From assembly GCF_013044135.1 (NCBI RefSeq), contig NZ_JABEPP010000001.1, positions 248,001 to 312,000 of the forward strand: a stretch of DNA of 64,000 nucleotides, in the 5' to 3' direction. Of the stretch, positions 1-10,865 are shown piece after piece (positions within the stretch are counted from its first letter, which is position 1; each line of letters starts with the position of its first letter). The notes beneath the pieces were generated by a model that was not told the DNA's origin, did no database searches, and worked only from the letters and a program-made list of their open reading frames with translations. The DNA comes from Enterovirga aerilata. Its GTDB lineage: Bacteria > Pseudomonadota > Alphaproteobacteria > Rhizobiales > Beijerinckiaceae. The position numbers and the translations under genes were made by a program.

Positions 1-1160
1 CCATCCTGCGTCCCCCGGAGAAGCAGGACGGCACGCCGATCAACGAGCTCTCGCTGATCGCCTTCCCGACCCGGGAGCTCTTCCAGCAGAAGATCAAGGA
101 TTTCGACCTCATCATCTTCGACCGCTACGCCAACCAGAGCGTCCTACCGTCGACCTATTTCGACAACATCACCCGCTACGTGCGGGAGGGCGGCGCGCTC
201 CTGATCGCAGCGGGGCCGGAATATGCGGGCCCGGGCAGCCTCGCCCGGACGCGCCTCTCCGCGATCCTGCCGGGGGGGCCGGACGGCCGCATCCTGGAGA
301 CGCCCTTCAAGGCGCGCATCACCGAGCGCGGCCAGCGTCATCCCGTGACCCGCGACCTGCCGGGATCCGAATCCGACCCCCCGGCCTGGGGCGAGTGGCT
401 GCGCACGATCGGGGCGGAGATCCGAACCGGCACGAGCGTGATGTCCGGAGCGGGCGAGGCGCCGCTTCTCGTGCTGAACCGCGAGGAGAAGGGCCGGGTC
501 GCGCTGCTTCTCTCGGACCACGCCTGGCTGTGGGCGCGCGGCTACAACGACGGCGGGCCGCATCTCGACCTCCTGCGCCGCCTCGCCCACTGGCTCATGA
601 AGGAGCCCGCTCTCGAAGAGGAGGCGCTGCGCGCGAATGTGGCCGGCCGCGCGATCCGGCTCGAACGGCAGACGATGGGTCAGGATCCCGGACCGATCGC
701 GGTCACGTCCCCGTCGGGTCGAGAGCGACAGATCGCGGTCGCCGAGGCCCGGCCGGGGCTCTTCACGGCGGAGGTGCGGGCCGAAGAACTCGGGCTCTAT
801 ACGTTCCGCTCCGGCGACCTCGCCGCATTCGCGAGTGTCGGGCCGGCGAATTCGCGCGAGCTCTCCGACGTCTTCAGCGACCCGGCTCATCTCCGTCCGT
901 TAGCGGAGGCTACGGGCGGGTCCTCGCGCCGCGTCGCGGAAGCGGCCGGGCCGGCGACGCTGCCGCGCATCCAGATCGTGCGCTCCGGCTCCCGCATGGC
1001 CGGGTCGGACTGGATCGGCATCCGCCCGAGCGACGCTGCGACGATCCGCGGCGTGCGGGTCTTCCCGCTCGGGCTCGGCTTCCTCGGTCTCGGCGTGCTG
1101 GTCGGCGCGGTGCTGTTGGCCTGGATCCTGGAGGGTCGCCGCCGGGTGGCGCGGGCCTGA
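1..1160 (+). CDS. Membrane protein, glutamine-amidotransferase-like (3' part)
   Basis: The open frame is already running at the window edge (first full codon at base 3) and ends in TGA at 1158-1160, so only the C-terminal ~385 residues are visible. The early part ('DLIIFDRYANQ', 'REGGALLIAAGPEY') resembles the class I amidotransferase-like fold of large membrane proteins that often sit beside MoxR ATPase, DUF58 and DUF4159 genes in this group. A single hydrophobic segment (about the last 30 residues) followed by a basic tail anchors the C terminus. No catalytic Cys or His is apparent, so enzymatic activity is doubtful. The family placement is inferred; that it is a coding region is clear from codon pattern and length. 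Confidence 0.7.
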   Translation, partial: ILRPPEKQDGTPINELSLIAFPTRELFQQKIKDFDLIIFDRYANQSVLPSTYFDNITRYVREGGALLIAAGPEYAGPGSLARTRLSAILPGGPDGRILETPFKARITERGQRHPVTRDLPGSESDPPAWGEWLRTIGAEIRTGTSVMSGAGEAPLLVLNREEKGRVALLLSDHAWLWARGYNDGGPHLDLLRRLAHWLMKEPALEEEALRANVAGRAIRLERQTMGQDPGPIAVTSPSGRERQIAVAEARPGLFTAEVRAEELGLYTFRSGDLAAFASVGPANSRELSDVFSDPAHLRPLAEATGGSSRRVAEAAGPATLPRIQIVRSGSRMAGSDWIGIRPSDAATIRGVRVFPLGLGFLGLGVLVGAVLLAWILEGRRRVARA

Positions 1161-1169
1161 ACGCCACGG

Positions 1170-1478
1170 TCAGGGCTCCGCCACCGTTTTCCTCTCGTTA
1201 TCGATCACCATCAGCAGGTCGTAATAGACGATCTGCGGCTCCGATCCCGTGCGGGCGCGAACGCCCTCGCGCCATTCCGGTCCATGCGCCGCCTCGGCCG
1301 CTTCGCGCGACGGCCAGAGATAGATACCGCCGCCGGCATCGTCCTGGCCGTAGAGGAAGTGCTTGCGGATCAGGTCGGGATTGGCTTGCCATTTCGGCAC
1401 GGTCGCCCGCGCCTCCTCCAGGACCTCTTCCCGGCTCTGGCCCGGCCGATGCTTGAAGGTGACGATCTCGACAATCAC
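1170..1478 (-). CDS. Small antibiotic-biosynthesis-monooxygenase-like protein
   Basis: About 102 residues. It begins IVEIVTFKHRPG and has the alternating hydrophobic strands of the ferredoxin-like ABM/YdhR-type dimeric alpha-beta barrel family, including a basic/Trp central part and 'GGIYLWPSREAAEA'. I chose the GTG at 1478 because a GGGAGAG ribosome site lies six bases before it; an upstream in-frame ATG at 1520 adds residues that look non-coding. It lies 87 bases downstream of hemF on the same strand, so it may be the last gene of that transcript. Family members range from heme-degrading to quinol monooxygenases; substrate cannot be inferred here. Confidence 0.65.
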   Translation of the reverse strand: MIVEIVTFKHRPGQSREEVLEEARATVPKWQANPDLIRKHFLYGQDDAGGGIYLWPSREAAEAAHGPEWREGVRARTGSEPQIVYYDLLMVIDNERKTVAEP

Positions 1479-1565
1479 GAGGAGCTCTCCCGCGCAGCGA
1501 AGCTGCACAATGCTGCACAATAGTGCGCGGCACCGTTCGGGAAAGCCGTCCGCCCGGCGAGGGGC

Positions 1566-2492
1566 CTAGGGCCACCTCACGGTGGGCGGGAGGGAGGACA
1601 GGATCGAGGCGACGTTGCCGCCGGTCTTAAGCCCGAAGATCGTGCCGCGATCGTAGAGCAGGTTGAATTCCACATAGCGGCCGCGGCGGACCTGCTGCTC
1701 CTCCCGGTCGGCCTCAGTCCAGGGCGTGGACATGTTGCGGCGGACGATCTCCGGATAGACGCGGAGGAACGCTTCGCCGACGGCCTTCGTGAAGGCGAGA
1801 TCGGCCTGCGGATCGCCGGACCAGAGATAGTCGTAGAAGATGCCGCCGATCCCGCGCGGCTCGTTGCGGTGCTTCAGGAAGAAGTATTCGTCGCACCAGG
1901 CCTTGTAGCGGTCGTAGGGCTGCGTCGGATGCGCCGCGCACGCCTCCCGCATCGCGGCGTGGAAGGCGAGGGTGTCGGGATCCTCCTGGCTGCGGCGACG
2001 ATCCAGCACCGGCGTGAGGTCCGCCCCGCCGCCGAACCAGGGCTTCGACGTGACCACGAAGCGCGTGTTCATGTGCACGGTCGGCACGTTCGGGTTCCAG
2101 GGATGCGCGATGAGCGAGATGCCGCCCGCCCAGAAGCCCGGATGCTCCTCCGTGCCCGGAATCTGCGCCCGGAATTCGGGCGCGAACTCGCCATGGACGG
2201 TCGAGACATGGACGCCGGCTTTCTCGAAGACGCGTCCCTTGATGACCGACATGACGCCGCCGCCGCCCGGCGCGCCCGTATGGTCCGTACGCTGCCAGGG
2301 CGTGCGGACGAAGCGGCCGGGTCCGGCCGGCGCCTCGGGAAAGGCCGGCCCCTCCGCCTCGGCCTCCAGGCGCTCGAAGGCGGCGCAGATGCGGTCGCGC
2401 AGATCGGCGAACCAAGTGGGAGCCTCGGTCTGGAGGCGCTCGGTGACGGACGGAATGCGCTTCGGCGTGCGGCGTTCCGGACAGCTGCTCAT
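1566..2492 (-). CDS. hemF: Oxygen-dependent coproporphyrinogen-III oxidase
   Basis: The 308-residue product matches the usual length of HemF, the cytosolic enzyme that decarboxylates coproporphyrinogen III to protoporphyrinogen IX with O2. Signature stretches include '[18 protein letters not shown]', 'HMNTRF', '[10 protein letters not shown]', '[16 protein letters not shown]' and the C-terminal '[16 protein letters not shown]'. The start ATG (2492) overlaps the TGA of the preceding secreted-protein gene as ATGA, implying translational coupling. An in-frame extension upstream to 2984 is only read-through of that neighbour and is excluded. hemH, a later heme gene, lies 5 kb away on the other strand. 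Confidence 0.96.
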   Translation of the reverse strand: MSSCPERRTPKRIPSVTERLQTEAPTWFADLRDRICAAFERLEAEAEGPAFPEAPAGPGRFVRTPWQRTDHTGAPGGGGVMSVIKGRVFEKAGVHVSTVHGEFAPEFRAQIPGTEEHPGFWAGGISLIAHPWNPNVPTVHMNTRFVVTSKPWFGGGADLTPVLDRRRSQEDPDTLAFHAAMREACAAHPTQPYDRYKAWCDEYFFLKHRNEPRGIGGIFYDYLWSGDPQADLAFTKAVGEAFLRVYPEIVRRNMSTPWTEADREEQQVRRGRYVEFNLLYDRGTIFGLKTGGNVASILSSLPPTVRWP

Positions 2493-2974
2493 TGCGCCGC
2501 CGTGACCGCGATCGCCATTTCGCGGAGGTCCGGACCACTCACCTGCACCGCGAAGGGCGCGCCGCCCGTGTCGAAGCGGACGCTCTTGCGCAGGCCCGGG
2601 CAGCCGCGATGGCCGGTCGAGCCGAGCGAGCGGAGATGGCGCCCGCCCTGCACGACGTCGACCCAGGCGTCGTCCGACAGCGTCACCTGGATCCGGGCCG
2701 GCGCCCCGTCCACCTGGACATGGGCAGCCCGGATGTCGGGGCCGCCGCGCTCCGGAGGAGCGTGCAGCCCCGCCTGCGCCAGCGGCACAGCCGCGATGCG
2801 CCGCGCTTCCCCGAAGGGCAGGGTCGCCCCGTTCTCCGCGGCCGGTGCTTCCGAGAGGAGGGTGCGCTCCCGGGTGAGCGGCCAAGCGAAGTCGGCGCAG
2901 CGGTCCTGGGCGGCGGCCGGACCGGACGCCGCGAGAGCCGCGAGGAGGCCGAGAAGGGCGGGCCGCATTTTCAA
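2489..2974 (-). CDS. Exported protein of unknown function
   Basis: 161 residues with a clear Sec signal peptide (MKMRP, hydrophobic AL-rich core, AAAQ cleavage near residue 22). The mature part has three Cys (near 'DRCADF' and 'RGCPGL') and short strands ending 'MAIAVTAAQ'. I do not recognise a family. It overlaps the Mop gene before it and hemF after it by four bases each (ATGA junctions), so three products are made from one coupled message. Its conserved-looking position suggests a periplasmic role tied to the operon, but nothing in the sequence says which. Confidence 0.75.
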   Translation of the reverse strand: MKMRPALLGLLAALAASGPAAAQDRCADFAWPLTRERTLLSEAPAAENGATLPFGEARRIAAVPLAQAGLHAPPERGGPDIRAAHVQVDGAPARIQVTLSDDAWVDVVQGGRHLRSLGSTGHRGCPGLRKSVRFDTGGAPFAVQVSGPDLREMAIAVTAAQ

Positions 2975-3180
2975 TCCACGCCAACCATCACGTCGGACGC
3001 CTTCACGACCGCATAGGCCTCCTGGCCGACCGCAAGGCCGAGCTCGGCAACCGCGCGGTTGGTGATGGATGCGGTGACCACCTGACCGCCCGCGATCTCG
3101 ATCCGGACATGCGAGGTCGTCGCGCCCTTCTCGATCTCGACGATGCGGCCCCTGAGCTGGTTGCGGGCGCTGAGCTTCAT
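2971..3180 (-). CDS. Molybdopterin/molybdate-binding (Mop domain) protein
   Basis: 69 residues forming a single Mop/TOBE-type domain: '[19 protein letters not shown]', 'VRIEIAGG', '[15 protein letters not shown]', '[12 protein letters not shown]'. Single-domain molbindins of about 70 residues oligomerise in the cytoplasm and store or buffer molybdate. It lies 36 bases after acnA on the same strand and overlaps the exported protein gene by four bases. No mod transporter genes are nearby in the window, so it is an isolated molybdate gene in an aconitase/heme context. Confidence 0.9.
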   Translation of the reverse strand: MKLSARNQLRGRIVEIEKGATTSHVRIEIAGGQVVTASITNRAVAELGLAVGQEAYAVVKASDVMVGVD

Positions 3181-3216
3181 GTTCCCTCCGGGACCGCCAC
3201 CGACCGGACGCGGCCG

Positions 3217-5925
<2,709 letters not shown>

Positions 5926-6151
5926 CGGGCTGCTCCTCCGGATCGGTGTGATCGAACACGCGCGGCGTGAACCGCGCAGGACGGGTGTTCGGCCGTGTGC
6001 GCCTTGTCGGCGCGCGCCGCTCCGGGGGTGCCCGGACGCTGGGAAAGCGCGCGGAGCGGATTGGACGCTCTGGCGCGCGGCGCAGCCGGCGCGGATATAG
6101 GTCAAAAGCGCGGCCCGCGCCAGCGTTTCGGAGCAGTTCTAATTTTGCTCT

Positions 6152-6162
6152 CACACGGTGTG
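6152..6162. promoter_or_regulatory. Palindrome CACAC-G-GTGTG in the acnA/YdaS-DUF29 gap
   Basis: A perfect five-base inverted repeat around one base, in the 288-bp gap between divergent acnA (start 5925) and the HTH-DUF29 gene (start 6214). It is separate from the larger dyad at 6167-6205. It could be an activator or repressor site for either gene; no regulator is assigned. The remainder of the gap (5926-6150) shows no gene. Confidence 0.3.
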
Positions 6163-6166
6163 GATG

Positions 6167-6207
6167 GGTAAGTCTGCCTTGTCAAGATAACAAGTCTCTC
6201 TTACCAT
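6167..6207 (+). promoter_or_regulatory. Promoter embedded in a 39-bp operator dyad (candidate autoregulation)
   Basis: GGTAAG-N5-CTTGT (6167-6182) and ACAAG-N5-CTTACC (6190-6205) form a symmetric dyad around 6186. The same stretch contains two direct copies of AAGTCT-NN-CTT (6170-6180, 6192-6202) spaced 22 bp, about two helical turns. A TTGTCA -35 (6179-6184) and TACCAT -10 (6202-6207) with a 17-bp spacer sit inside the dyad. They predict transcription starting at about 6214, the first base of the GTG codon of the HTH gene, so the message may be leaderless. No Shine-Dalgarno is seen before that GTG, which agrees. Regulation by the encoded HTH is inference. Confidence 0.5.
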
Positions 6208-6213
6208 GTTGCC

Positions 6214-6858
6214 GTGATCGAGGTCGTCAAGAGAGCTGCGGAGCGCGTGGGCGGCGTCCCGGCGCTGGCCAAGCGTATCGGCGTCAGTCGGCAGGCGCTG
6301 TATCAGTGGCAGCGCGTCCCGTCCGACAAGGTGAGCGCGCTCGCGCGTGAGACCGGCATTGCCGAGCATGACCTCCGTCCGGATCTGTATGGTCGCAGCC
6401 GGGAAGACCGCACGCCTAGCTACGATGACGACTACGCCGCCTGGGCCTTGCACCAGGCCCGCCTTCTTCGCACCGGTCGCTTCGACGAGCTCGATCCGGA
6501 GAACCTGGCCGAGGAGGTGGAGGATTTGGCCAGGCAGGAGAAGCGCGAGATCGAGAGTAGGCTCGGGGTGCTGCTCCAGCACCTTCTCAAATACATGGTT
6601 CAGCCGGAGAACCGCTCCAATTCCTGGCGTGCCACCATTTTGGAGCAGCGCGCGAGGATCGCGCGGCGGCTGACCGAAAGCCCAAGCCTGCGAAGCTATC
6701 CAGGGCAGGTTCTGGAGGACGAGTATGGGCTGGCCCGCCAACAAGCTGCTCTAGAAACAGGACTGCCGCTCGAGCGGTTTCCCGCCAATTGCCCGTTTGG
6801 TATCGATGACGTCCTCGACTTGGATTTCCTGCCCGAACCGGGGCGAGAAGCAATCTGA
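6214..6858 (+). CDS. YdaS-type HTH fused to DUF29
   Basis: 214 residues with two parts. Residues 1-58 are a Cro/YdaS-like helix-turn-helix ('VGGVPALAKRIGVSRQALYQW', then 'RVPSDKVSALARETGI'). Residues ~70-205 are a DUF29 domain, recognised by 'DYAAWALHQARLLRTGRF', 'LAEEVEDLARQEKREIESR', 'LLQHLLKYM' and 'FPANCPFGIDDVLD'. Stand-alone DUF29 proteins normally start near the DYAAW segment, so the HTH is an added head. The start is GTG at 6214; an out-of-frame ATG at 6206 leads to a stop after three codons. DUF29 function is unknown, and YdaS proteins are known as Cro-like antitoxins/repressors. A self-regulating DNA-binding protein is the simplest reading. Confidence 0.8.
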   Translation: MIEVVKRAAERVGGVPALAKRIGVSRQALYQWQRVPSDKVSALARETGIAEHDLRPDLYGRSREDRTPSYDDDYAAWALHQARLLRTGRFDELDPENLAEEVEDLARQEKREIESRLGVLLQHLLKYMVQPENRSNSWRATILEQRARIARRLTESPSLRSYPGQVLEDEYGLARQQAALETGLPLERFPANCPFGIDDVLDLDFLPEPGREAI

Positions 6859-6893
6859 CTGCGGTCGAGAGCCGGTCTGCTTCGCGTGGCGTA

Positions 6894-7595
6894 TCATAAA
6901 CTCCAATCCACCGGCCCCATGCCCCGACTTTCCAGAAAGGCATTGGCCCGGCTGAACGGTCGCGAGCCGGGGAAGTCGCGGGCCCGGTTGAGCGGCGAGG
7001 GGTGGCCGCTCTCGATGACGAGATGCTTCGTCCGGTCCACCAGGGCGGCGCGGGCGCGCGCATTCGCTCCCCAGAGCAGGAAGGCGACGGCGGGCCGCCC
7101 GGCCGAGACCGCCGCGACGATCTCGTCGACGAGCCGGGACCAGCCGAGCCGCATATGCGCGCCGGAGCGTCCGATCTCGGTCGTGAGCGCCGCGTTGAGC
7201 AGCAGGACGCCCTGGCGGGCCCATTCCGTCAGGTCGCCATGGCTCGGGCGCGGACAGCCGAGATCGTCGCAGAGCTCCTGGAAGATGACGCGGAGAGAGG
7301 CCGGCACGGATTTCGGGCCGACATAGGAGAAGGCCAGGCCGTGTGCGTCGCCTGCCTTCGGGTAGGGGTCCTGGCCGAGGATCACGGCCCTAACGCTGTC
7401 GAGTGGCGTCAGCTCGAGGGCGCGAAAGATCAGGCCGGGCGGGGGGGCGAGCGAGACGCCCTCGTCGCAGAGCCGGTCGAGCTCGGCCGAGATCCGGTCC
7501 GCCTCTCCCTCCGTGAAGAAGGGGAGGCGGCACCAGCCTGAAGCGTTCGGATCGGCGCGCAGCTGCGCCAGGGCCGCCGCGACCGGTCGCGTCAT
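6894..7595 (-). CDS. ung: Uracil-DNA glycosylase, family 1
   Basis: Excises uracil from DNA to start base-excision repair. From ATG 7595 the product has 233 residues, typical for Ung. Motifs are 'VILGQDPYP' (water-activating Asp, Tyr of the uracil pocket), 'GVLLLNAALT', and 'HPSPLNRARDF' with the catalytic-loop His. The usual His after GQDPY is Pro here. I prefer 7595 to the upstream ATG at 7649 because homology begins just after it and only it has a weak GGGAC ahead. It is divergent from hemH with ~100 bases between starts. Confidence 0.93.
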   Translation of the reverse strand: MTRPVAAALAQLRADPNASGWCRLPFFTEGEADRISAELDRLCDEGVSLAPPPGLIFRALELTPLDSVRAVILGQDPYPKAGDAHGLAFSYVGPKSVPASLRVIFQELCDDLGCPRPSHGDLTEWARQGVLLLNAALTTEIGRSGAHMRLGWSRLVDEIVAAVSAGRPAVAFLLWGANARARAALVDRTKHLVIESGHPSPLNRARDFPGSRPFSRANAFLESRGMGPVDWSL

Positions 7596-7699
7596 CGTGA
7601 CGTCCCGGGCTCGGCTGCCGGGAGGTTCGGGCGCTGTGTCCTGGAGCATTCGCGAACAAGTATCGTTATGAGCTGCGCCGAGGCCGAACCCAGATAATC

Positions 7700-8773
7700 A
7701 TGAGCGCACCGACCGTCACCTCCGCACAGAGCTCCCGCTCCCCCTCCTCCGATCGTCCCGCGGGCCATCCGCTCGTGCGCTCGGGCCGGATCGGAGTGCT
7801 CCTGATGAACCTCGGAACCCCCGAGGCGACGACCTACTGGCCGATGCGGCGCTACCTGAAGGAGTTTCTGTCCGATCGCCGGGTGATCGAGACGCCGCGG
7901 TTGATCTGGTGGCCGCTCCTCAACGGCATCATCCTCTCCACCCGGCCGAGCCGGAAGGGGCGCGACTACGACACGATCTGGAACAAGGAGCTGGACGAGG
8001 GCCCGCTGAAGACCATCACCCGCAGCCAGGCGCAGCAGCTCGCGGCGGTGCTCGGCGAGACGGCCGGCGAGCGCATCGTCGTCGACTGGTCGATGCGCTA
8101 CGGCTTTCCGCGCACGAAGGACCGGATCGAGGCGCTCCTGGGGGAAGGGTGCGACCGCATCCTCCTCGTGCCGCTCTACCCTCAATACTGCGCCGCGACC
8201 TCGGCCACCGCCTGCGACCAGGCCTTCCGGGCGCTCATGGACATGCGCTGGCAGCCGGCCGTCAGGGTCGCGCCGCCCTATCACGACGATCCCGTCTATA
8301 TCGAGGCGGTCGTCTCCTCCATGAAGGCGGAGCTCGCCAAGCTCGCCTTCGAGCCCGAGGTGATCCTCGTCTCCTTCCACGGCATCCCCGAGGAGTACCT
8401 GCAGAAGGGCGACCCCTATTATTGCCATTGCCACAAGACGTGGCGGCTGATGCGCGAGGCCTTCGGCTGGCCGGAGGAGCGGTTCCGCATGAGCTTCCAG
8501 TCGCGCTTCGGGCCGGACGAGTGGTTGAAGCCCTACACGGACGAGACCGTGAAGGAGTTCGCCGCCTCCGGCGTGAAGCGCATGGCGATCGTGGCGCCGG
8601 GGTTCTCGGCCGACTGCCTGGAGACGCTGGAGGAGCTGAACGGGGAGAACCGGCACTATTTCGAGGAAGGCGGCGGGACGGACTTCGCCTATCTGCCGTG
8701 CCTGAACGACTCGCCCGAAGGCATGCGGGTGATCCGCCACGTGGTCGAGCGCGAGCTGTCCGGCTGGATCTGA
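7700..8773 (+). CDS. hemH: Ferrochelatase
   Basis: 357 residues; inserts Fe(II) into protoporphyrin IX, the last heme step, at the inner face of the cytoplasmic membrane. Signatures: 'IGVLLMNLGTPEATTYW', 'YLKEFLSDRRVIE', 'PLYPQYCAATSAT', and 'VSFHGIPEEYLQKGDPY' with the metal-binding His near residue 227, then 'SFQSRFGPDEWLKPYTD' carrying the conserved Glu. The first ~25 residues are a Ser/Pro-rich leader absent from shorter homologues, so a start further in cannot be excluded. Divergent from ung; followed after 70 bases by the EF-G-like gene on the same strand. Confidence 0.97.
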   Translation: MSAPTVTSAQSSRSPSSDRPAGHPLVRSGRIGVLLMNLGTPEATTYWPMRRYLKEFLSDRRVIETPRLIWWPLLNGIILSTRPSRKGRDYDTIWNKELDEGPLKTITRSQAQQLAAVLGETAGERIVVDWSMRYGFPRTKDRIEALLGEGCDRILLVPLYPQYCAATSATACDQAFRALMDMRWQPAVRVAPPYHDDPVYIEAVVSSMKAELAKLAFEPEVILVSFHGIPEEYLQKGDPYYCHCHKTWRLMREAFGWPEERFRMSFQSRFGPDEWLKPYTDETVKEFAASGVKRMAIVAPGFSADCLETLEELNGENRHYFEEGGGTDFAYLPCLNDSPEGMRVIRHVVERELSGWI

Positions 8774-8843
8774 TCTCCGGCCGCGGCTTGCGTCCCGGCA
8801 CAAGCTGCCTAACATCGCGGCAGGTCGAACCGGAGCCGGTCGC

Positions 8844-10865
8844 ATGATCGCGCAACCTCGGTGCATTGCGCTCGTCGGACCCTTCCAGAGCGGCAAGACC
8901 ACGCTGCTGGAAGCCATCCTCCACCGCACGGGCGCGATCGACCGCATGGGCCGCTCCGGCTCAGGCAGCCTGGTCGGCGATTCGAGCCCGGAGGGCCGCG
9001 CCCATAACATGGGCGTCGAGCCGAACGTCTCCACGGTGCAGTATCTCGGCGACGGCTACACCTTCATCGATTGCCCGGGCTCGGTCGAGTTCGCGCATGA
9101 CATGCGCACCGTGCTGCCCGTCTGCGACGCGGCCGTGGTCGTGTGCGAGCCGGACGACAGGAAGGTCCCGGCGCTCGCCCTCGTCATGCGCGAGCTCGAA
9201 GAACTCGGGATCCCGCGCTTCCTGTTCCTGAACAAGATCGACGCCACGGGCCGGCGCGTCCGGGAGACTCTGGCTTCGCTGCAGGAGGCCTCGGCGACGC
9301 CGCTGCTGCTGCGCCAGATCCCGATCTGGGAGAATGGGGTCGCGACCGGCTTCATCGATCTCGCGCTCGAGCGTGGCTTCGTCTACCGCGAGCAGGCGCC
9401 GAGCGAGCAGATCCCGCTCTCCGAGGGCGAACTGCCCCGCGAGAAGGAGGCGCGTTTCACCATGCTGGAGCGCCTCGCCGACCACGACGACGCGCTCATG
9501 GAGGCGCTCATCTCCGACGAGGAGCCGCCGAACGACCGTGTGTTCCAGGACCTCGCGCGCGAGCTGCGGGACGGGCAGGTCGTCTCCGTGCTGATCGGCT
9601 CGGCCGAGCATGGGCATGGGGTGACACGCCTTCTGAAGGCGCTCCGCCACGAGGCGCCTGCGCTCCCGGATACGCGCGAGCGGCTCGGCGTGCCTGCCGA
9701 GAGCGTTCCGCTGGCGCAGGTCGTGCGGACGATCCACACCGGCTTCAGCGGCAAGCTCTCGGTCGCGCGCGTGCTCCGGGGCGTCTTCCGCGAGGGCGAC
9801 ACGGTGACGGGATCGGGCGGCGGGGAAACGCGCATCGCCGGTCTCTCGCAGCTTCGCGGCGCCCAGACCACTCGGTTGGCCGAGGCCGGGGAAGGGGAGG
9901 TGGCGGGCTTCGCCCGGCTCGATCCGATCGGCACGGGCGAATGCTTTGCGGCGGGCCGCAAGGCGGCCGAACCCCTCGTCCAGCTTGTGCCGGCGGAACC
10001 GGTCTACGCCGTCGCGGTGCGGGTGAAGAACCGCAAGGACGACGTGCGCCTCACCTCCGCGCTCGCCAAGATCGTGGAGGAGGATCCCTCGCTGAAGCTC
10101 GAGCACCGGCCGGATCTCGGCGAGGTGCGGCTTCTCGGCCAGGGCGAGATGCATCTCAGGGTCGCGGTCGAGCGTCTCGCCTCGCGGTTCCAGGTCGAGG
10201 TCGAGACCGCGAAGCCGAAGGTGGGCTACGCCGAGACGATCCGCCGGCCGAGCTCGGCCCGCGGCCGGCACAAGAAGCAGTCCGGGGGGCACGGCCAGTT
10301 CGGCGACGTCTCCATCGAGGTGCGCCCGCTCGGCCGTGGCGAGGGCTTCGTGTTCGAGAGCCGGATCGTCGGCGGCGTCGTGCCGAAACAGTACATCCCT
10401 TCCGTCGAGGCCGGCGTGGAGGAGTGGCTGAAGCGCGGGCCGCTCGGCTTCCCCATGGTCGATCTCGCCGTGACGCTGGTCGACGGCTCGTACCACGCGG
10501 TCGATTCCTCCGATGCGGCCTTCCAGGCCGCGGCCAAGCTCGCCATGAGCGAAGCGGTTCCGCGTCACGCCTCCGTGCTGCTGGAGCCGATCCTGTCCGT
10601 CGAGATCGCGATCCCGTCCGGTGCGATCTCCAAGGCTGCGAGCCTCGTCACGGGCCGCCGCGGGCAGGTGCTGGGCTACGATGCCCGCCCGGGCTGGCCC
10701 GGCTGGGACATCCTCTCCGCGACCGTCCCGGAGGCGGAGATTGCCGACCTCATCGTCGAGCTGCGCTCGGCCACCGCCGGGGTCGGCACCTTCTCGACGA
10801 AGTTCTCCCACATGGCGGAGGTGACCGGCCGCCCGGCCGAGCTGGCGCTCGCAGCCGCGGGTTAG
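8844..10865 (+). CDS. Elongation factor G-like GTPase (EF-G2/FusA2 type)
   Basis: 673 residues with the EF-G domain order: G domain (1-~270), domain II, domain III ('[20 protein letters not shown]'), domain IV ('[17 protein letters not shown]', '[12 protein letters not shown]') and domain V. G1 'GPFQSGKTT', G3 'DCPGSVEF' and G4 'NKID' are intact. The switch I segment that reads RGITI in translocating EF-G is replaced by '[13 protein letters not shown]'. This marks a paralogue rather than the canonical translocase, which is expected elsewhere with rpsL/rpsG/tuf. Its role is not established. A GGAG lies nine bases before the ATG. Its last four bases overlap the convergent hslU stop. Confidence 0.88.
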   Translation: MIAQPRCIALVGPFQSGKTTLLEAILHRTGAIDRMGRSGSGSLVGDSSPEGRAHNMGVEPNVSTVQYLGDGYTFIDCPGSVEFAHDMRTVLPVCDAAVVVCEPDDRKVPALALVMRELEELGIPRFLFLNKIDATGRRVRETLASLQEASATPLLLRQIPIWENGVATGFIDLALERGFVYREQAPSEQIPLSEGELPREKEARFTMLERLADHDDALMEALISDEEPPNDRVFQDLARELRDGQVVSVLIGSAEHGHGVTRLLKALRHEAPALPDTRERLGVPAESVPLAQVVRTIHTGFSGKLSVARVLRGVFREGDTVTGSGGGETRIAGLSQLRGAQTTRLAEAGEGEVAGFARLDPIGTGECFAAGRKAAEPLVQLVPAEPVYAVAVRVKNRKDDVRLTSALAKIVEEDPSLKLEHRPDLGEVRLLGQGEMHLRVAVERLASRFQVEVETAKPKVGYAETIRRPSSARGRHKKQSGGHGQFGDVSIEVRPLGRGEGFVFESRIVGGVVPKQYIPSVEAGVEEWLKRGPLGFPMVDLAVTLVDGSYHAVDSSDAAFQAAAKLAMSEAVPRHASVLLEPILSVEIAIPSGAISKAASLVTGRRGQVLGYDARPGWPGWDILSATVPEAEIADLIVELRSATAGVGTFSTKFSHMAEVTGRPAELALAAAG

